Shown here in pieces: positions 26,479 through 33,720 of a stretch of 38,764 nucleotides of DNA. The DNA lies in the NCBI GenBank assembly GCA_023667055.1, contig JAMPAV010000001.1, forward strand, positions 698,438 to 737,201, given 5' to 3'. This stretch comes from Muribaculum sp. (GTDB taxonomy: Bacteria; Bacteroidota; Bacteroidia; Bacteroidales; Muribaculaceae). Under the pieces are notes generated by a model. The model had not been told where the DNA came from. It saw only the letters and a program-made list of their open reading frames with translations, and did not search any database. The translations under genes and the position numbers were made by a program. Positions within the stretch are counted from its first letter, which is position 1. Each line of letters opens with the position of its first letter.

Positions 26479-26803
26479 AAAAAAAGCGCAGGAGTCTGTA
26501 TCTGTTGCCGTCCTACAGTTAGAGGCTTCTCGCATTGCCCATCAATAGTCGGACGGCAACGCAGAAGCCCACGCTAATATATGCAAATACGACAATCATT
26601 ACCATTTCTCACGAAATGACATACCGAGTGTTTTTGATTTACATACCACGGGCATCTACCGTTGCTCAATCCTTGACTATTGATTGAAATTTTGCGAGAA
26701 TTTCTAACTGTCAAGAATCAGCGCGGATAAACGCTTTTAAAATAAAAATGTCTCTGCTTCCCGCCTCTCTTTACCCCAGACCGGGGCTTCCGATAGCGGT
26801 CTG
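26479..26803 (-). ncRNA. Structured leader RNA/candidate riboswitch or ncRNA before the caspase operon
   Basis: The RNA runs from a consensus promoter to a T7 terminator 52 nt before the DUF4384 ATG. Hairpin A pairs GGCTTCT+GCGTTGCC (26569-26555) with GGCAATGC+AGAAGCC (26539-26524), 15 bp with one G-U that is a pair only on the minus strand. Its loop contains GACTATTGAT (26550-26541), fully complementary to upstream ATCAATAGTC (26684-26675), a 10-bp pseudoknot. The competing terminator pairs GTTGCCGTCC (26560-26551) with GGACGGCAAC (26513-26504), with outer AGCG/CGCT before the T-run at 26485-26479. At the 5' end AGACCG/CGGTCT (26802-26778) competes with CCCC/GGGG. A CATTTC-GTGA-GAAATG tetraloop hairpin lies between. 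Either an attenuator or a free ncRNA is possible. Confidence 0.6.
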
Positions 26804-26809
26804 CAGTTG

Positions 26810-26841
26810 CAAAATTAAGAAAAGTTTCTCATGTTTGCAAA
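26810..26841 (-). promoter_or_regulatory. Promoter of the leader RNA and caspase operon
   Basis: On the minus strand TTTG (26838-26841), 20 nt, then TAATTTTG (26810-26817). Start near 26803 implies a leader of about 377 nt to the first ATG. The other side (26842-26970) is the AT-rich upstream region of the ompA-like gene, in which no clean TAnnTTTG promoter is seen. Confidence 0.8.
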
Positions 26842-26970
26842 TTTTTAACAATTTATAAGTGCTCGAATTATCTATTTATGTGCTTGGTATGGTTAAAAGA
26901 ACTTTTTGGATAAACTTTAGGGAATTTGAGGCGTTTTAATTTCAAAATGGAATCTTAATTTTATAAAACT

Positions 26971-27771
26971 ATGAAAACTAAAAATTTATTTATCAGGAGC
27001 ATGGCCTTGACCTTATGTTCCGTCTCTCTTATTTCCGGGGTGACTGGTTGTTCTACATGGAATGGTATGTCTCAAACCGGCCAGGGAGCCACAGCAGGAG
27101 GCGCTCTTGGTGCAGCCGTAGGCACCGGCGTGGGCGCCCTGATTGGTGGCGGGCGTGGCACCTGGATTGGTGCCTTGGTTGGTTCAGCATTAGGCGCCGG
27201 CACCGGTGCTCTTGTTGGAAATGCCATGGACAAACAAAAGAAATCGCTTGAAGCACAACTTGATCAATTGAAGGCACAGGAAAATAAAGACGAACAAAAT
27301 ATAGCACAAAATTCGCAGGATATAAACGATATAAAAGTACAAATGGTAAAGGACCGCAATAATTTGGATGCTATCAAATTGGTAATGGGAGATGCTGTGC
27401 TTTTCAACACCAATTCCTACAGCCTTTCGGCTGAAGCTGATGCCATGCTGACAAGAGTGGCATATAATTTGAAGCAGTATCCAAATACTGATATTACGGT
27501 TGTTGGTTTCACGGACAACACCGGCACTGAGGCCTACAATCAGAAACTGTCGCTCGAAAGGGCTCAAAGCGTAGTCGATTATCTGGAAAGCCAGGGTATT
27601 CCTGAAGGTCGTCTTAAAGCCGTTGGTGATGGCGAAAATGATCCGATTGCATCCAACGCCACGGCCGCAGGTCGTGCGCAAAACCGTCGCGTGGAGATGT
27701 ATATCACTGCCGACAAGACAATGATTGAAAATGCTCAGCAGCAGTCAAATGCAACTGCAAGTATCAACTGA
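26971..27771 (+). CDS. OmpA-family peptidoglycan-binding lipoprotein with glycine zipper (YiaD-like)
   Basis: 266 aa. The lipobox ISGVTGC places the lipidated Cys at residue 27. A glycine-zipper segment (about 39-86, repeated GALGAAVGTGVGAL-type GxxxG spacing) follows. Then comes a coiled coil (about 88-125, KKSLEAQLDQLKAQE) and a C-terminal OmpA domain (about 140-250) with VGFTDNTGTEAYNQKLSLERAQSV and the peptidoglycan-contact region NRRVEMYI. It probably ties the outer membrane to the cell wall. It is transcribed divergently from the caspase operon and converges on rpsA. Confidence 0.92.
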   Translation: MKTKNLFIRSMALTLCSVSLISGVTGCSTWNGMSQTGQGATAGGALGAAVGTGVGALIGGGRGTWIGALVGSALGAGTGALVGNAMDKQKKSLEAQLDQLKAQENKDEQNIAQNSQDINDIKVQMVKDRNNLDAIKLVMGDAVLFNTNSYSLSAEADAMLTRVAYNLKQYPNTDITVVGFTDNTGTEAYNQKLSLERAQSVVDYLESQGIPEGRLKAVGDGENDPIASNATAAGRAQNRRVEMYITADKTMIENAQQQSNATASIN

Positions 27772-27810
27772 TGTTGATTGTGGGTAACTCATGATAATTG
27801 GCATTTGGTG

Positions 27811-27850
27811 ACAAAAAAGGTGGATTCCGCATGGAATCCACCTTTTTTGT
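27811..27850. terminator. Bidirectional terminator between ompA-like gene and rpsA
   Basis: A perfect 18-bp stem, ACAAAAAAGGTGGATTCC (27811-27828) with GGAATCCACCTTTTTTGT (27833-27850), loop GCAT, has T-runs on both strands and serves the two convergent genes. Confidence 0.95.
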
Positions 27851-27872
27851 TTTTATATGTGATAATCAGGAA

Positions 27873-29678
27873 TTATTTCTCGTTCTTTGCAAGCTGTTCC
27901 TTAAGGGCCTGGAGAGCACCGAGGTCACCGAGAGTTGTCTTCTCGATTGCCGGGGTCTCAACGCGAGCCTCTTCCTGGCGGCGAGCTGCACGTTCTGCAC
28001 GTTCTGCACGGTTGGCATTGCGCTCTGCACGCTGGGCTGCGCGGGTTGCGTCTTCTGCGATACGGCTGTGGCTGAGGATGATACGCTTACTGTCTTTGTT
28101 GAACTCAATCACCTTGAAGTTGAGTTTCTCACCAAGCTGAGCCTGTGTGCCATCTTCCTTGACGAGGTGCTTAGGAGTAGCGAAGCCTTCTACGCCACCT
28201 TCGAGAGTGATGACTGCACCCTTGTCCATAACTTCAGACACGGTGCCCTCATGGATGCTGCCTACAGTGAAGCGGCCTTCAAACTCTTCCCAAGGATTGC
28301 TTTCAAGCTGCTTGTGGCCAAGGCTCAGACGACGGTTTTCCTTGTCAATCTCGAGTACCTGAACTTCGATTTCGCTTCCGACAGAAGTGAACTCGCTGGG
28401 GTGCTTAACCTTCTTGGTCCAGCTGAGGTCGGAGATGTGGATAAGACCATCCACGCCTTCCTCGATTTCAACAAACACACCGAAATTGGTGAAGTTGCGA
28501 ACTTTTGCAGTGTGGCGGCTGCCGATAGCATATTTTGTCTCGATATTTTCCCAAGGATCATTTTTGAGCTGCTTGATGCCAAGGCTCATCTTGCGGTCTT
28601 CGCGGTCGAGGGTGAGTATCACAGCCTCAACTTCATCGCCAACCTTGAGGAAATCTTGTGCGCTGCGGAGGTGCTGGCTCCAGCTCATCTCGCTTACGTG
28701 GATGAGACCTTCCACTCCGGGCTGTACCTCAACGAATGCACCATAATCAGCCATAACGACAACCTTGCCCTTGATGTGGTCGCCCACTTTGAGGTTCTGG
28801 TCGAGGTTATCCCATGGATGAGGCATGAGTTGCTTCAGGCCAAGGGCGATACGCTTCTTCTCGTCGTCGAAGTCAAGGATAACCACCTTGATGTCCTGGT
28901 CAAGTTTCACTACCTCGTGAGGATCGCTTACGCGGCCCCAGCTGAGGTCTGTGATGTGTACGAGACCGTCAACACCGCCAAGGTCGATGAATACGCCATA
29001 GTTGGTGATGTTCTTGACCTTGCCTTCGAGCACCTGACCTTTCTCGAGTTTGGAGATAATCTCCTTCTTCTGGGCCTCGAGTTCTGCCTCGATGAGTGCT
29101 TTGTGGCTGACAACAACGTTTTTGTATTCCTGATTGATTTTGACAACCTTGAATTCCATTGTCTTATCGACGAATACATCGTAGTCGCGGATCGGACGAA
29201 CGTCGATCTGGCTGCCGGGGAGGAATGCCTCGATGCCGAATACATCGACAATCATGCCGCCTTTGGTGCGGCTCTTAACATAGCCTTTGATGATTTCGTC
29301 GTTTTCGAGGGCCTGGTTCACGCGGTCCCAGCTGCGTGTCTGGCAAGCCTTCTTGTGGGAGAGGCGAAGCTGACCGTTTTTGTCTTCGAGTGTCTCAATA
29401 AACACTTCCACTTCATCGCCTTCCTTAAGGTCGGGATTGTAGCGGAACTCGCTGACGGGGATGATGGCGTCGCTCTTCATGCCTATATCGACACGTACCT
29501 CACGCTTGGAGATAGATTTCACGGTGCCGGTCACTACTTCGTTGTCTTTTGCTGTTTTCAGAGTTTCGTCGTAGGTCTTCTCGACTTCTTCGCGGCTCTT
29601 TGCGCCAGCTGCGCTGCCATTTTCATAGGCTTCCCAATCGAAATCTTCGATCGGGGTCTGAACATTAAGTTCGCTCAT
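27873..29678 (-). CDS. rpsA: 30S ribosomal protein S1
   Basis: S1 (bS1) binds mRNA and helps start translation, which matters in a phylum that rarely uses Shine-Dalgarno pairing. The 601-aa product contains six S1 (OB-fold) domains at roughly 47-115, 127-197, 217-287, 302-373, 388-460 and 475-545, each with the GxVxxxxxyGxfVxl pattern; domains 3-5 are the most regular (GLVHITDLSW, GLIHVSEMSW, GLIHISDLSW). The last ~55 residues form an Ala/Arg/Glu-rich tail (AAQRAERNANRAERAERAAR) and end LGALQALKEQLAKNEK, which is not part of the E. coli design. A structured leader and its own promoter precede it. Confidence 0.97.
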   Translation of the reverse strand: MSELNVQTPIEDFDWEAYENGSAAGAKSREEVEKTYDETLKTAKDNEVVTGTVKSISKREVRVDIGMKSDAIIPVSEFRYNPDLKEGDEVEVFIETLEDKNGQLRLSHKKACQTRSWDRVNQALENDEIIKGYVKSRTKGGMIVDVFGIEAFLPGSQIDVRPIRDYDVFVDKTMEFKVVKINQEYKNVVVSHKALIEAELEAQKKEIISKLEKGQVLEGKVKNITNYGVFIDLGGVDGLVHITDLSWGRVSDPHEVVKLDQDIKVVILDFDDEKKRIALGLKQLMPHPWDNLDQNLKVGDHIKGKVVVMADYGAFVEVQPGVEGLIHVSEMSWSQHLRSAQDFLKVGDEVEAVILTLDREDRKMSLGIKQLKNDPWENIETKYAIGSRHTAKVRNFTNFGVFVEIEEGVDGLIHISDLSWTKKVKHPSEFTSVGSEIEVQVLEIDKENRRLSLGHKQLESNPWEEFEGRFTVGSIHEGTVSEVMDKGAVITLEGGVEGFATPKHLVKEDGTQAQLGEKLNFKVIEFNKDSKRIILSHSRIAEDATRAAQRAERNANRAERAERAARRQEEARVETPAIEKTTLGDLGALQALKEQLAKNEK

Positions 29679-29818
29679 TAAAAAAGTTGAAAAATTAATT
29701 GGGTTAATAAATGGTGTCCCCGTTTATCGGCGGATCACATCAGGAATCGTAAAGCGGCGGGCTGTCCTGTGGTTTCGTCTCCGACCTGCAGGTCTGTCCG
29801 GACGCAATTCGTCCATTG
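29679..29818 (-). promoter_or_regulatory. Structured 5' leader of rpsA
   Basis: About 140 nt lie between the predicted start and the ATG. On the minus strand GGACG-AATTG-CGTCC (29814-29800) and the palindrome GACCTGCAGGTC (29794-29783) can form, with GTCCGGAC overlapping. GC content falls sharply in the last 40 nt before the ATG. It is a candidate S1 autoregulation region; no known motif is claimed. Confidence 0.4.
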
Positions 29819-29824
29819 ACGTTG

Positions 29825-29856
29825 CAAAATTAATAAAAAAATTTGAAAGTCGCAAA
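29825..29856 (-). promoter_or_regulatory. rpsA promoter
   Basis: On the minus strand TTTG (29853-29856), 20 nt, then TAATTTTG (29825-29832). The -33 box lies inside the terminator hairpin of the upstream GH2 gene. Confidence 0.75.
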
Positions 29857-29880
29857 AAATCATTGATTTTTTGCGACTTT
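29846..29880. terminator. Terminator after the GH2 gene overlapping the rpsA promoter
   Basis: AAAGTCGCAAAAAATCA (29846-29862) and TGATTTTTTGCGACTTT (29864-29880) form a 17-bp perfect dyad with one central base. On the minus strand it is followed by CAAATTTTTTTATT. Confidence 0.85.
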
Positions 29881-29905
29881 AGGATATTATTTTCAGAATA
29901 CGAAA

Positions 29906-29957
29906 TAACCTTTTAACCCTATAACCTTATAACCGTTGCCTTTCGCTTGCGAAAGGC
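29906..29957 (-). repeat. Heptad-type element directly after the GH2 stop
   Basis: AACC-spaced units (AACCTTTTAACCCTATAACC, then TTATAACC, 29906-29933) are followed by hairpin GCCTTTCGC-TT-GCGAAAGGC (29938-29957) three bases from the stop codon. It has the same two-part design as the rpsB-tsf and rpsI-rpsB elements. Confidence 0.65.
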
Positions 29958-29960
29958 GAA

Positions 29961-32861
29961 TCACTTGAGTTTCGGCTTGAGCTCATCGGGTGTGTCGTTG
30001 GTGTACATCTCTATTGGGGCGGTTTCCTTTGTGAAGAAGTTGCCAATGGTTTCGGTGGTAAGAGTGAGTGATGGTGAGAATCTTTCGCCGCCCATGTAGG
30101 AAAGAAGTGCGTTGCGCATACGCTTTGCCACCACGCGGCGGTCGAGGTCGCTGTCTATATCCATCGTGGTCATAAGCAGTTTGCCGTTCAAGACGTTCGC
30201 TTCCACCAGCATGCCCAGTTTTCGGCTGTGGTGCCAGGTGTCGATAGGCTGTATCGGAGATTGGTAGTCGGCGGGAAGTTCAAGAAGGTTCATCACCTGT
30301 GAGCGATTCAGAAGTTCCCACCAATTGAGGTTGCTCCAGTCGTCGGTGGGAAAACTGTAGTCGGCAAAAAGCGGGTGAGAGCGATCGATATAGGCCCCGG
30401 TAGTATGGGGGGGACGCATCTTAAACCAGCTTGTGTTCCAGAATACCGGCAGATAATGTTGCACTATGTCCTTGCCCAATGTCACTTTCCCGGCGGCGGT
30501 GATAAGCACGTTGCCCCCTTTCTCAAGCACTTCGATAGCCTTGGCATCAAGTGAGTCGGTCTTGTAGATGTTGGATGGCACTTCTAAGGCAGTTTCTTCG
30601 GGATACACCCAGAATTGCCATGAATTGCACCCTTTTTCCCCGACCTTGACGGTGAGTGTGTATTTTCTGGGGGTTGCACCGGATTCTGATCCCCTGTCCC
30701 ACGTTATCAGTTGGTGAAGAGGAATATTCAATGTTGCGGCATTTTTGTTCTTTCCTATTTTAAGTTCTTTTGGGTAAGGAATTGGAACGTTGATTTTTTC
30801 TCTTCCAATTTCATCGGTTATAGTATATGTGAGATTGGTATCTTTTATGATGTCGTTGGTGGCGTTCATGACATCGATATTAACAGACAGATCCTCACTG
30901 TCGGTAAACACAAATTTTGGGAATCGGGCCAATGGCACCACCGGACTGCAGAAACCCTGCCACTGCTTTGTGTCGGTATATGCCTTTTCCTTCCAGAATA
31001 CGTTGAGCACCCCTTCAAGAGCTGTCCCTTGTCCGCTGTAGTCATTCAGGGCAAGGAGCTGGAAGCCGGAATATCCCGGAGTGCGCAGATTGCGCTCTAT
31101 TTCGTATTTATAGCACAGCTGCTGAAGTTTCCCGCTCGCCAAATGGAATTTCTCGCCCATTCCCTCCATACCGTTTTTCTTAAGAAGGTCGGCGAAAATC
31201 TCGAAATTCCGGGCCTTGTAGGGTCCGGTGTATTGTGAGGTCTCGTTCAGATCGGGAAAGGCGCACCATTGGCCTTGCTCGTGGGCGAGGATGGGGGAGT
31301 TGTTGACCGGATTCTCATCGGTGGGTTTGAAGTTGCGGGGAAGGTCAAGATCGGAAGTGTAGTCATCAGTGCTGCCTGGCATCTTCTTGTCCCATGTCAG
31401 GCCTCGTCCTCCACCCTTTACATGATATTCGCTGCCTTCGTCCCAGGCCCATCCTCCACCTACAGAGGCCCCGGCATAGATCTTGGTGGGGTCATAGTCC
31501 TTCATAGTGGCCACCCAGTTATTGCAATATTTCACCCATCCGCCTGCCGGTTCGTTGCCTGCGGCCATCATTACGAAAGATGGGTGATTGCCGTAGCGGT
31601 CGATAATGGCCTTGGCCTCATCTATAAGGTATTGGTCGATGGTCATTCCACTGTTGAGTTTCACTCCATGATTGGGCCATGACGGACCTTCCGGCTGTAG
31701 ATAGACTCCGGCTTTGTCGGCGGCGGCAAAGGCTGCCTCCGGCGGACAGAAACTGTGGAAACGCATCATGTTGATGCCGTATTCCTTGCATTTGGCAAAG
31801 ACCTGTGCCCAAGATTCCTCATCGGTGGGTGCGTAACCGGTCAGTGGAAAACAGCAGTTCTCCACAGTGCCGCGCATATAAGCAGGTATGCCGTTGACGA
31901 GGATGTCCCTTCCGGATACGCTGATATCACGCATTCCGAATGTAGTCTCAGCAATGTCATCATCAAGGTTGACAATGAGATTGTAGAGTGGGGTAGAGAA
32001 TTCGCTCCATGTCTTCATTTTCTCTCCCATTTCAATGGTGAAGCGGAGCGTATCGCCGTTGGTGTATGTCGGTTTTGATACAGCGAAGATGTCATTCCCG
32101 TCGGATGAAACGACCGTGACACTTGAGTTCTTTGTTTTCTTTGCCATGCCTCCATTGATGACCACCACTTCTGCCTTCTTCGATTTCACGTCGGGATAGA
32201 CGCGGACATTGCGGATATAGTTGTTCTTTGGGAAGGCCTTGAGCGAAATTTCGCCGGCTATGCCGTTCCAGTTGCCCTGGGTCTGGTCTGTCACGCTGTG
32301 GGAGTCCTGGCCAACACAGACATTCTCTATGCCATTGTAGATTTTGATTTCTATCTCATTGGGCTTTCCTGCGGTGACATATTCTGATATGTCGTATTCG
32401 TGTGGGGTGGAGAGCGACATTTGGTGTCCGGCCTCTTTGCCATTGACTGTCAACGTGGTTTCGATATGTGGGCGTTCGAGGAAAAGGATTATTCGTTTCC
32501 CTTTCCAATCTTTCGGAATCTCCACGGTTTTCTTATAGTAGGCATTCCCTACGAATTCCTTGTCGGGGGTAAGGAAGAAGGGAAACTTTATGTTGCCCGG
32601 TTCTCGGTAGGGGGCATACATCTCGGCGTAGTAGTACGACTGGTCATAGAGCGAACCTGTCCATTTGGTATGTGTGCCGACATCGTTTCCTTTTCCGTTG
32701 GTGAGCATCGAGCCCGGGAGGGAAATCACGTCATTGTAGATTTTTGCATCTCCATATCCGAACTGCCATTGGCCGGAGAGGTCAATCTTGTCTGTGGCGG
32801 CAAAACCCGCCGCTGAAATGCATATTAAAGAATGCAAAAAGCAGAACTTGAGTTTATTCAT
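29961..32861 (-). CDS. Exported glycoside hydrolase family 2-like enzyme
   Basis: 966 aa with a signal peptide (cleavage about residue 21). Order: sugar-binding jelly-roll domain (about 28-210, with LFLERPHIETTLTVNG), immunoglobulin-like domain (about 215-310), then the TIM barrel (about 315-640). The GH2 acid/base is Glu437 in AAGNEPAGG and the candidate nucleophile is Glu528 in ILAHEQGQW. FHSFCPPEAAF..ADKAGVYLQPE is also typical. The last ~300 residues hold beta-rich and Rossmann-like segments seen in long GH2 proteins. It probably removes a terminal sugar (galactosidase, glucuronidase or similar) from glycans; the specificity is not readable. No SusC/SusD pair is nearby, so it is not in a classical PUL here. 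Confidence 0.88.
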   Translation of the reverse strand: MNKLKFCFLHSLICISAAGFAATDKIDLSGQWQFGYGDAKIYNDVISLPGSMLTNGKGNDVGTHTKWTGSLYDQSYYYAEMYAPYREPGNIKFPFFLTPDKEFVGNAYYKKTVEIPKDWKGKRIILFLERPHIETTLTVNGKEAGHQMSLSTPHEYDISEYVTAGKPNEIEIKIYNGIENVCVGQDSHSVTDQTQGNWNGIAGEISLKAFPKNNYIRNVRVYPDVKSKKAEVVVINGGMAKKTKNSSVTVVSSDGNDIFAVSKPTYTNGDTLRFTIEMGEKMKTWSEFSTPLYNLIVNLDDDIAETTFGMRDISVSGRDILVNGIPAYMRGTVENCCFPLTGYAPTDEESWAQVFAKCKEYGINMMRFHSFCPPEAAFAAADKAGVYLQPEGPSWPNHGVKLNSGMTIDQYLIDEAKAIIDRYGNHPSFVMMAAGNEPAGGWVKYCNNWVATMKDYDPTKIYAGASVGGGWAWDEGSEYHVKGGGRGLTWDKKMPGSTDDYTSDLDLPRNFKPTDENPVNNSPILAHEQGQWCAFPDLNETSQYTGPYKARNFEIFADLLKKNGMEGMGEKFHLASGKLQQLCYKYEIERNLRTPGYSGFQLLALNDYSGQGTALEGVLNVFWKEKAYTDTKQWQGFCSPVVPLARFPKFVFTDSEDLSVNIDVMNATNDIIKDTNLTYTITDEIGREKINVPIPYPKELKIGKNKNAATLNIPLHQLITWDRGSESGATPRKYTLTVKVGEKGCNSWQFWVYPEETALEVPSNIYKTDSLDAKAIEVLEKGGNVLITAAGKVTLGKDIVQHYLPVFWNTSWFKMRPPHTTGAYIDRSHPLFADYSFPTDDWSNLNWWELLNRSQVMNLLELPADYQSPIQPIDTWHHSRKLGMLVEANVLNGKLLMTTMDIDSDLDRRVVAKRMRNALLSYMGGERFSPSLTLTTETIGNFFTKETAPIEMYTNDTPDELKPKLK

Positions 32862-32881
32862 GATGTAGGGGTTTTATCGGT

Positions 32882-32910
32882 TAACCCTCAACTTTCTATT
32901 GCGAAAGTTG
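32882..32910 (-). repeat. Short heptad/hairpin remnant between nth and GH2
   Basis: TTAACCCTCAACTTTC is followed by hairpin CAACTTTC-TATTGC-GAAAGTTG (32889-32910). It looks like a reduced version of the heptad elements. Confidence 0.45.
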
Positions 32911-32953
32911 AAGTTAAAAATTTTCATCGGCCTTAGGGCCTATAAGTCTGGGC

Positions 32954-33589
32954 CTAAGTATGTATGGAAGATTTGCAGTAGTCCTTGATGGGGCATTCTC
33001 CACAGTGAGGTTTTCGGGCTGTGCAGACATAGCGTCCATGGAGTATAAGCCAGTGGTGGGCGTCAGGTAGCATCTCAGCCGGAATGTTTTTGACGAGTTC
33101 CTTTTCCGTCTGCAGCGGAGTTGTGGAGTTGTGGGTGAGTCCGATACGGTTGCATACACGGAAGACATGTGTGTCAACCGGCATCGCCGCTTTTCCCCAC
33201 ACCACAGCCAGCATTACGTTGGCCGTCTTCCGTCCTACCCCCGGAAGCCGCATCAGATTGTCGATGTCGGACGGCATTTCCCCGTTGAATTCATCTACAA
33301 GCATACGCGCCGCCTTTATAAGGTGGCGCGTCTTATTGTTGGGGTATGTCACACTTTTTATGTAGGAATGGACTTCTTCTTCAGAGGCTGCTGCGAGCGA
33401 CCGGGAATCGGGATATGCCGCGAAGAGAGCGGGTGAAATCATGTTGACCCTTTTGTCGGTGCACTGAGCCGAAAGTATTACGGCAAGCAGTAGATGAAAA
33501 GGTGAGTCATAATGGAGTTCGGTCTTAGGTTCCGGCATTATCTCCTGAAAAATGTCGAGCACCCTTTCATATCTTTCCTTCTTATTCAT
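32954..33589 (-). CDS. nth: Endonuclease III (DNA glycosylase/AP lyase)
   Basis: Nth removes oxidised pyrimidines and cuts at the abasic site. The ATG at 33589 (MNKKERYERVLDIF) gives the normal 211 aa. An in-frame ATG at 33673 would only add residues translated from the nonamer repeat (MKTMKTVKTMKT), so it is not used. The helix-hairpin-helix is LMRLPGVGRKTANVML with catalytic Lys121; Asp139 is in VDTHVFRV. The C-terminal iron-sulfur loop has Cys189-X6-Cys196-X2-Cys199-X5-Cys205. It is downstream of pheS on the same strand. Confidence 0.97.
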   Translation of the reverse strand: MNKKERYERVLDIFQEIMPEPKTELHYDSPFHLLLAVILSAQCTDKRVNMISPALFAAYPDSRSLAAASEEEVHSYIKSVTYPNNKTRHLIKAARMLVDEFNGEMPSDIDNLMRLPGVGRKTANVMLAVVWGKAAMPVDTHVFRVCNRIGLTHNSTTPLQTEKELVKNIPAEMLPDAHHWLILHGRYVCTARKPHCGECPIKDYCKSSIHT

Positions 33590-33620
33590 TTTATCAGATC
33601 GGCAAAAACATTGACAACAA

Positions 33621-33720
33621 CTGTTTTTCATTGTTTTCATTGTTTTCACTGTTTTCATCGTTTTCACTGGCATCTATGGCAACAACGACAACAATGGCAA
33701 CAACGACAACAACGACAACA
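33621..33720 (-). repeat. Two nonamer tandem repeats filling the pheS-nth gap
   Basis: Block 1 (33621-33666) has units TTGTTTTCA, TTGTTTTCA, CTGTTTTCA and TCGTTTTCA after one 10-base unit. Block 2 (33678-33720) has units GGCAACAAC, GACAACAAT, GGCAACAAC, GACAACAAC and GACAACA, ending exactly at the pheS stop codon. Block 1 is the same nonamer as after tsf (18524), inverted relative to the gene. Confidence 0.8.

Noticed and set aside
27798..29681. A 627-codon open frame on the plus strand covering nearly all of rpsA
   Set aside because: It mirrors the codon bias of rpsA on the opposite strand, has no recognisable domain, and begins within the terminator. The minus strand encodes a clear six-domain S1 protein.
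33590..33673. Upstream ATG start for nth
   Set aside because: The extra residues are a translation of the nonamer repeat (MKT units) followed by an unconserved Cys-rich stretch.
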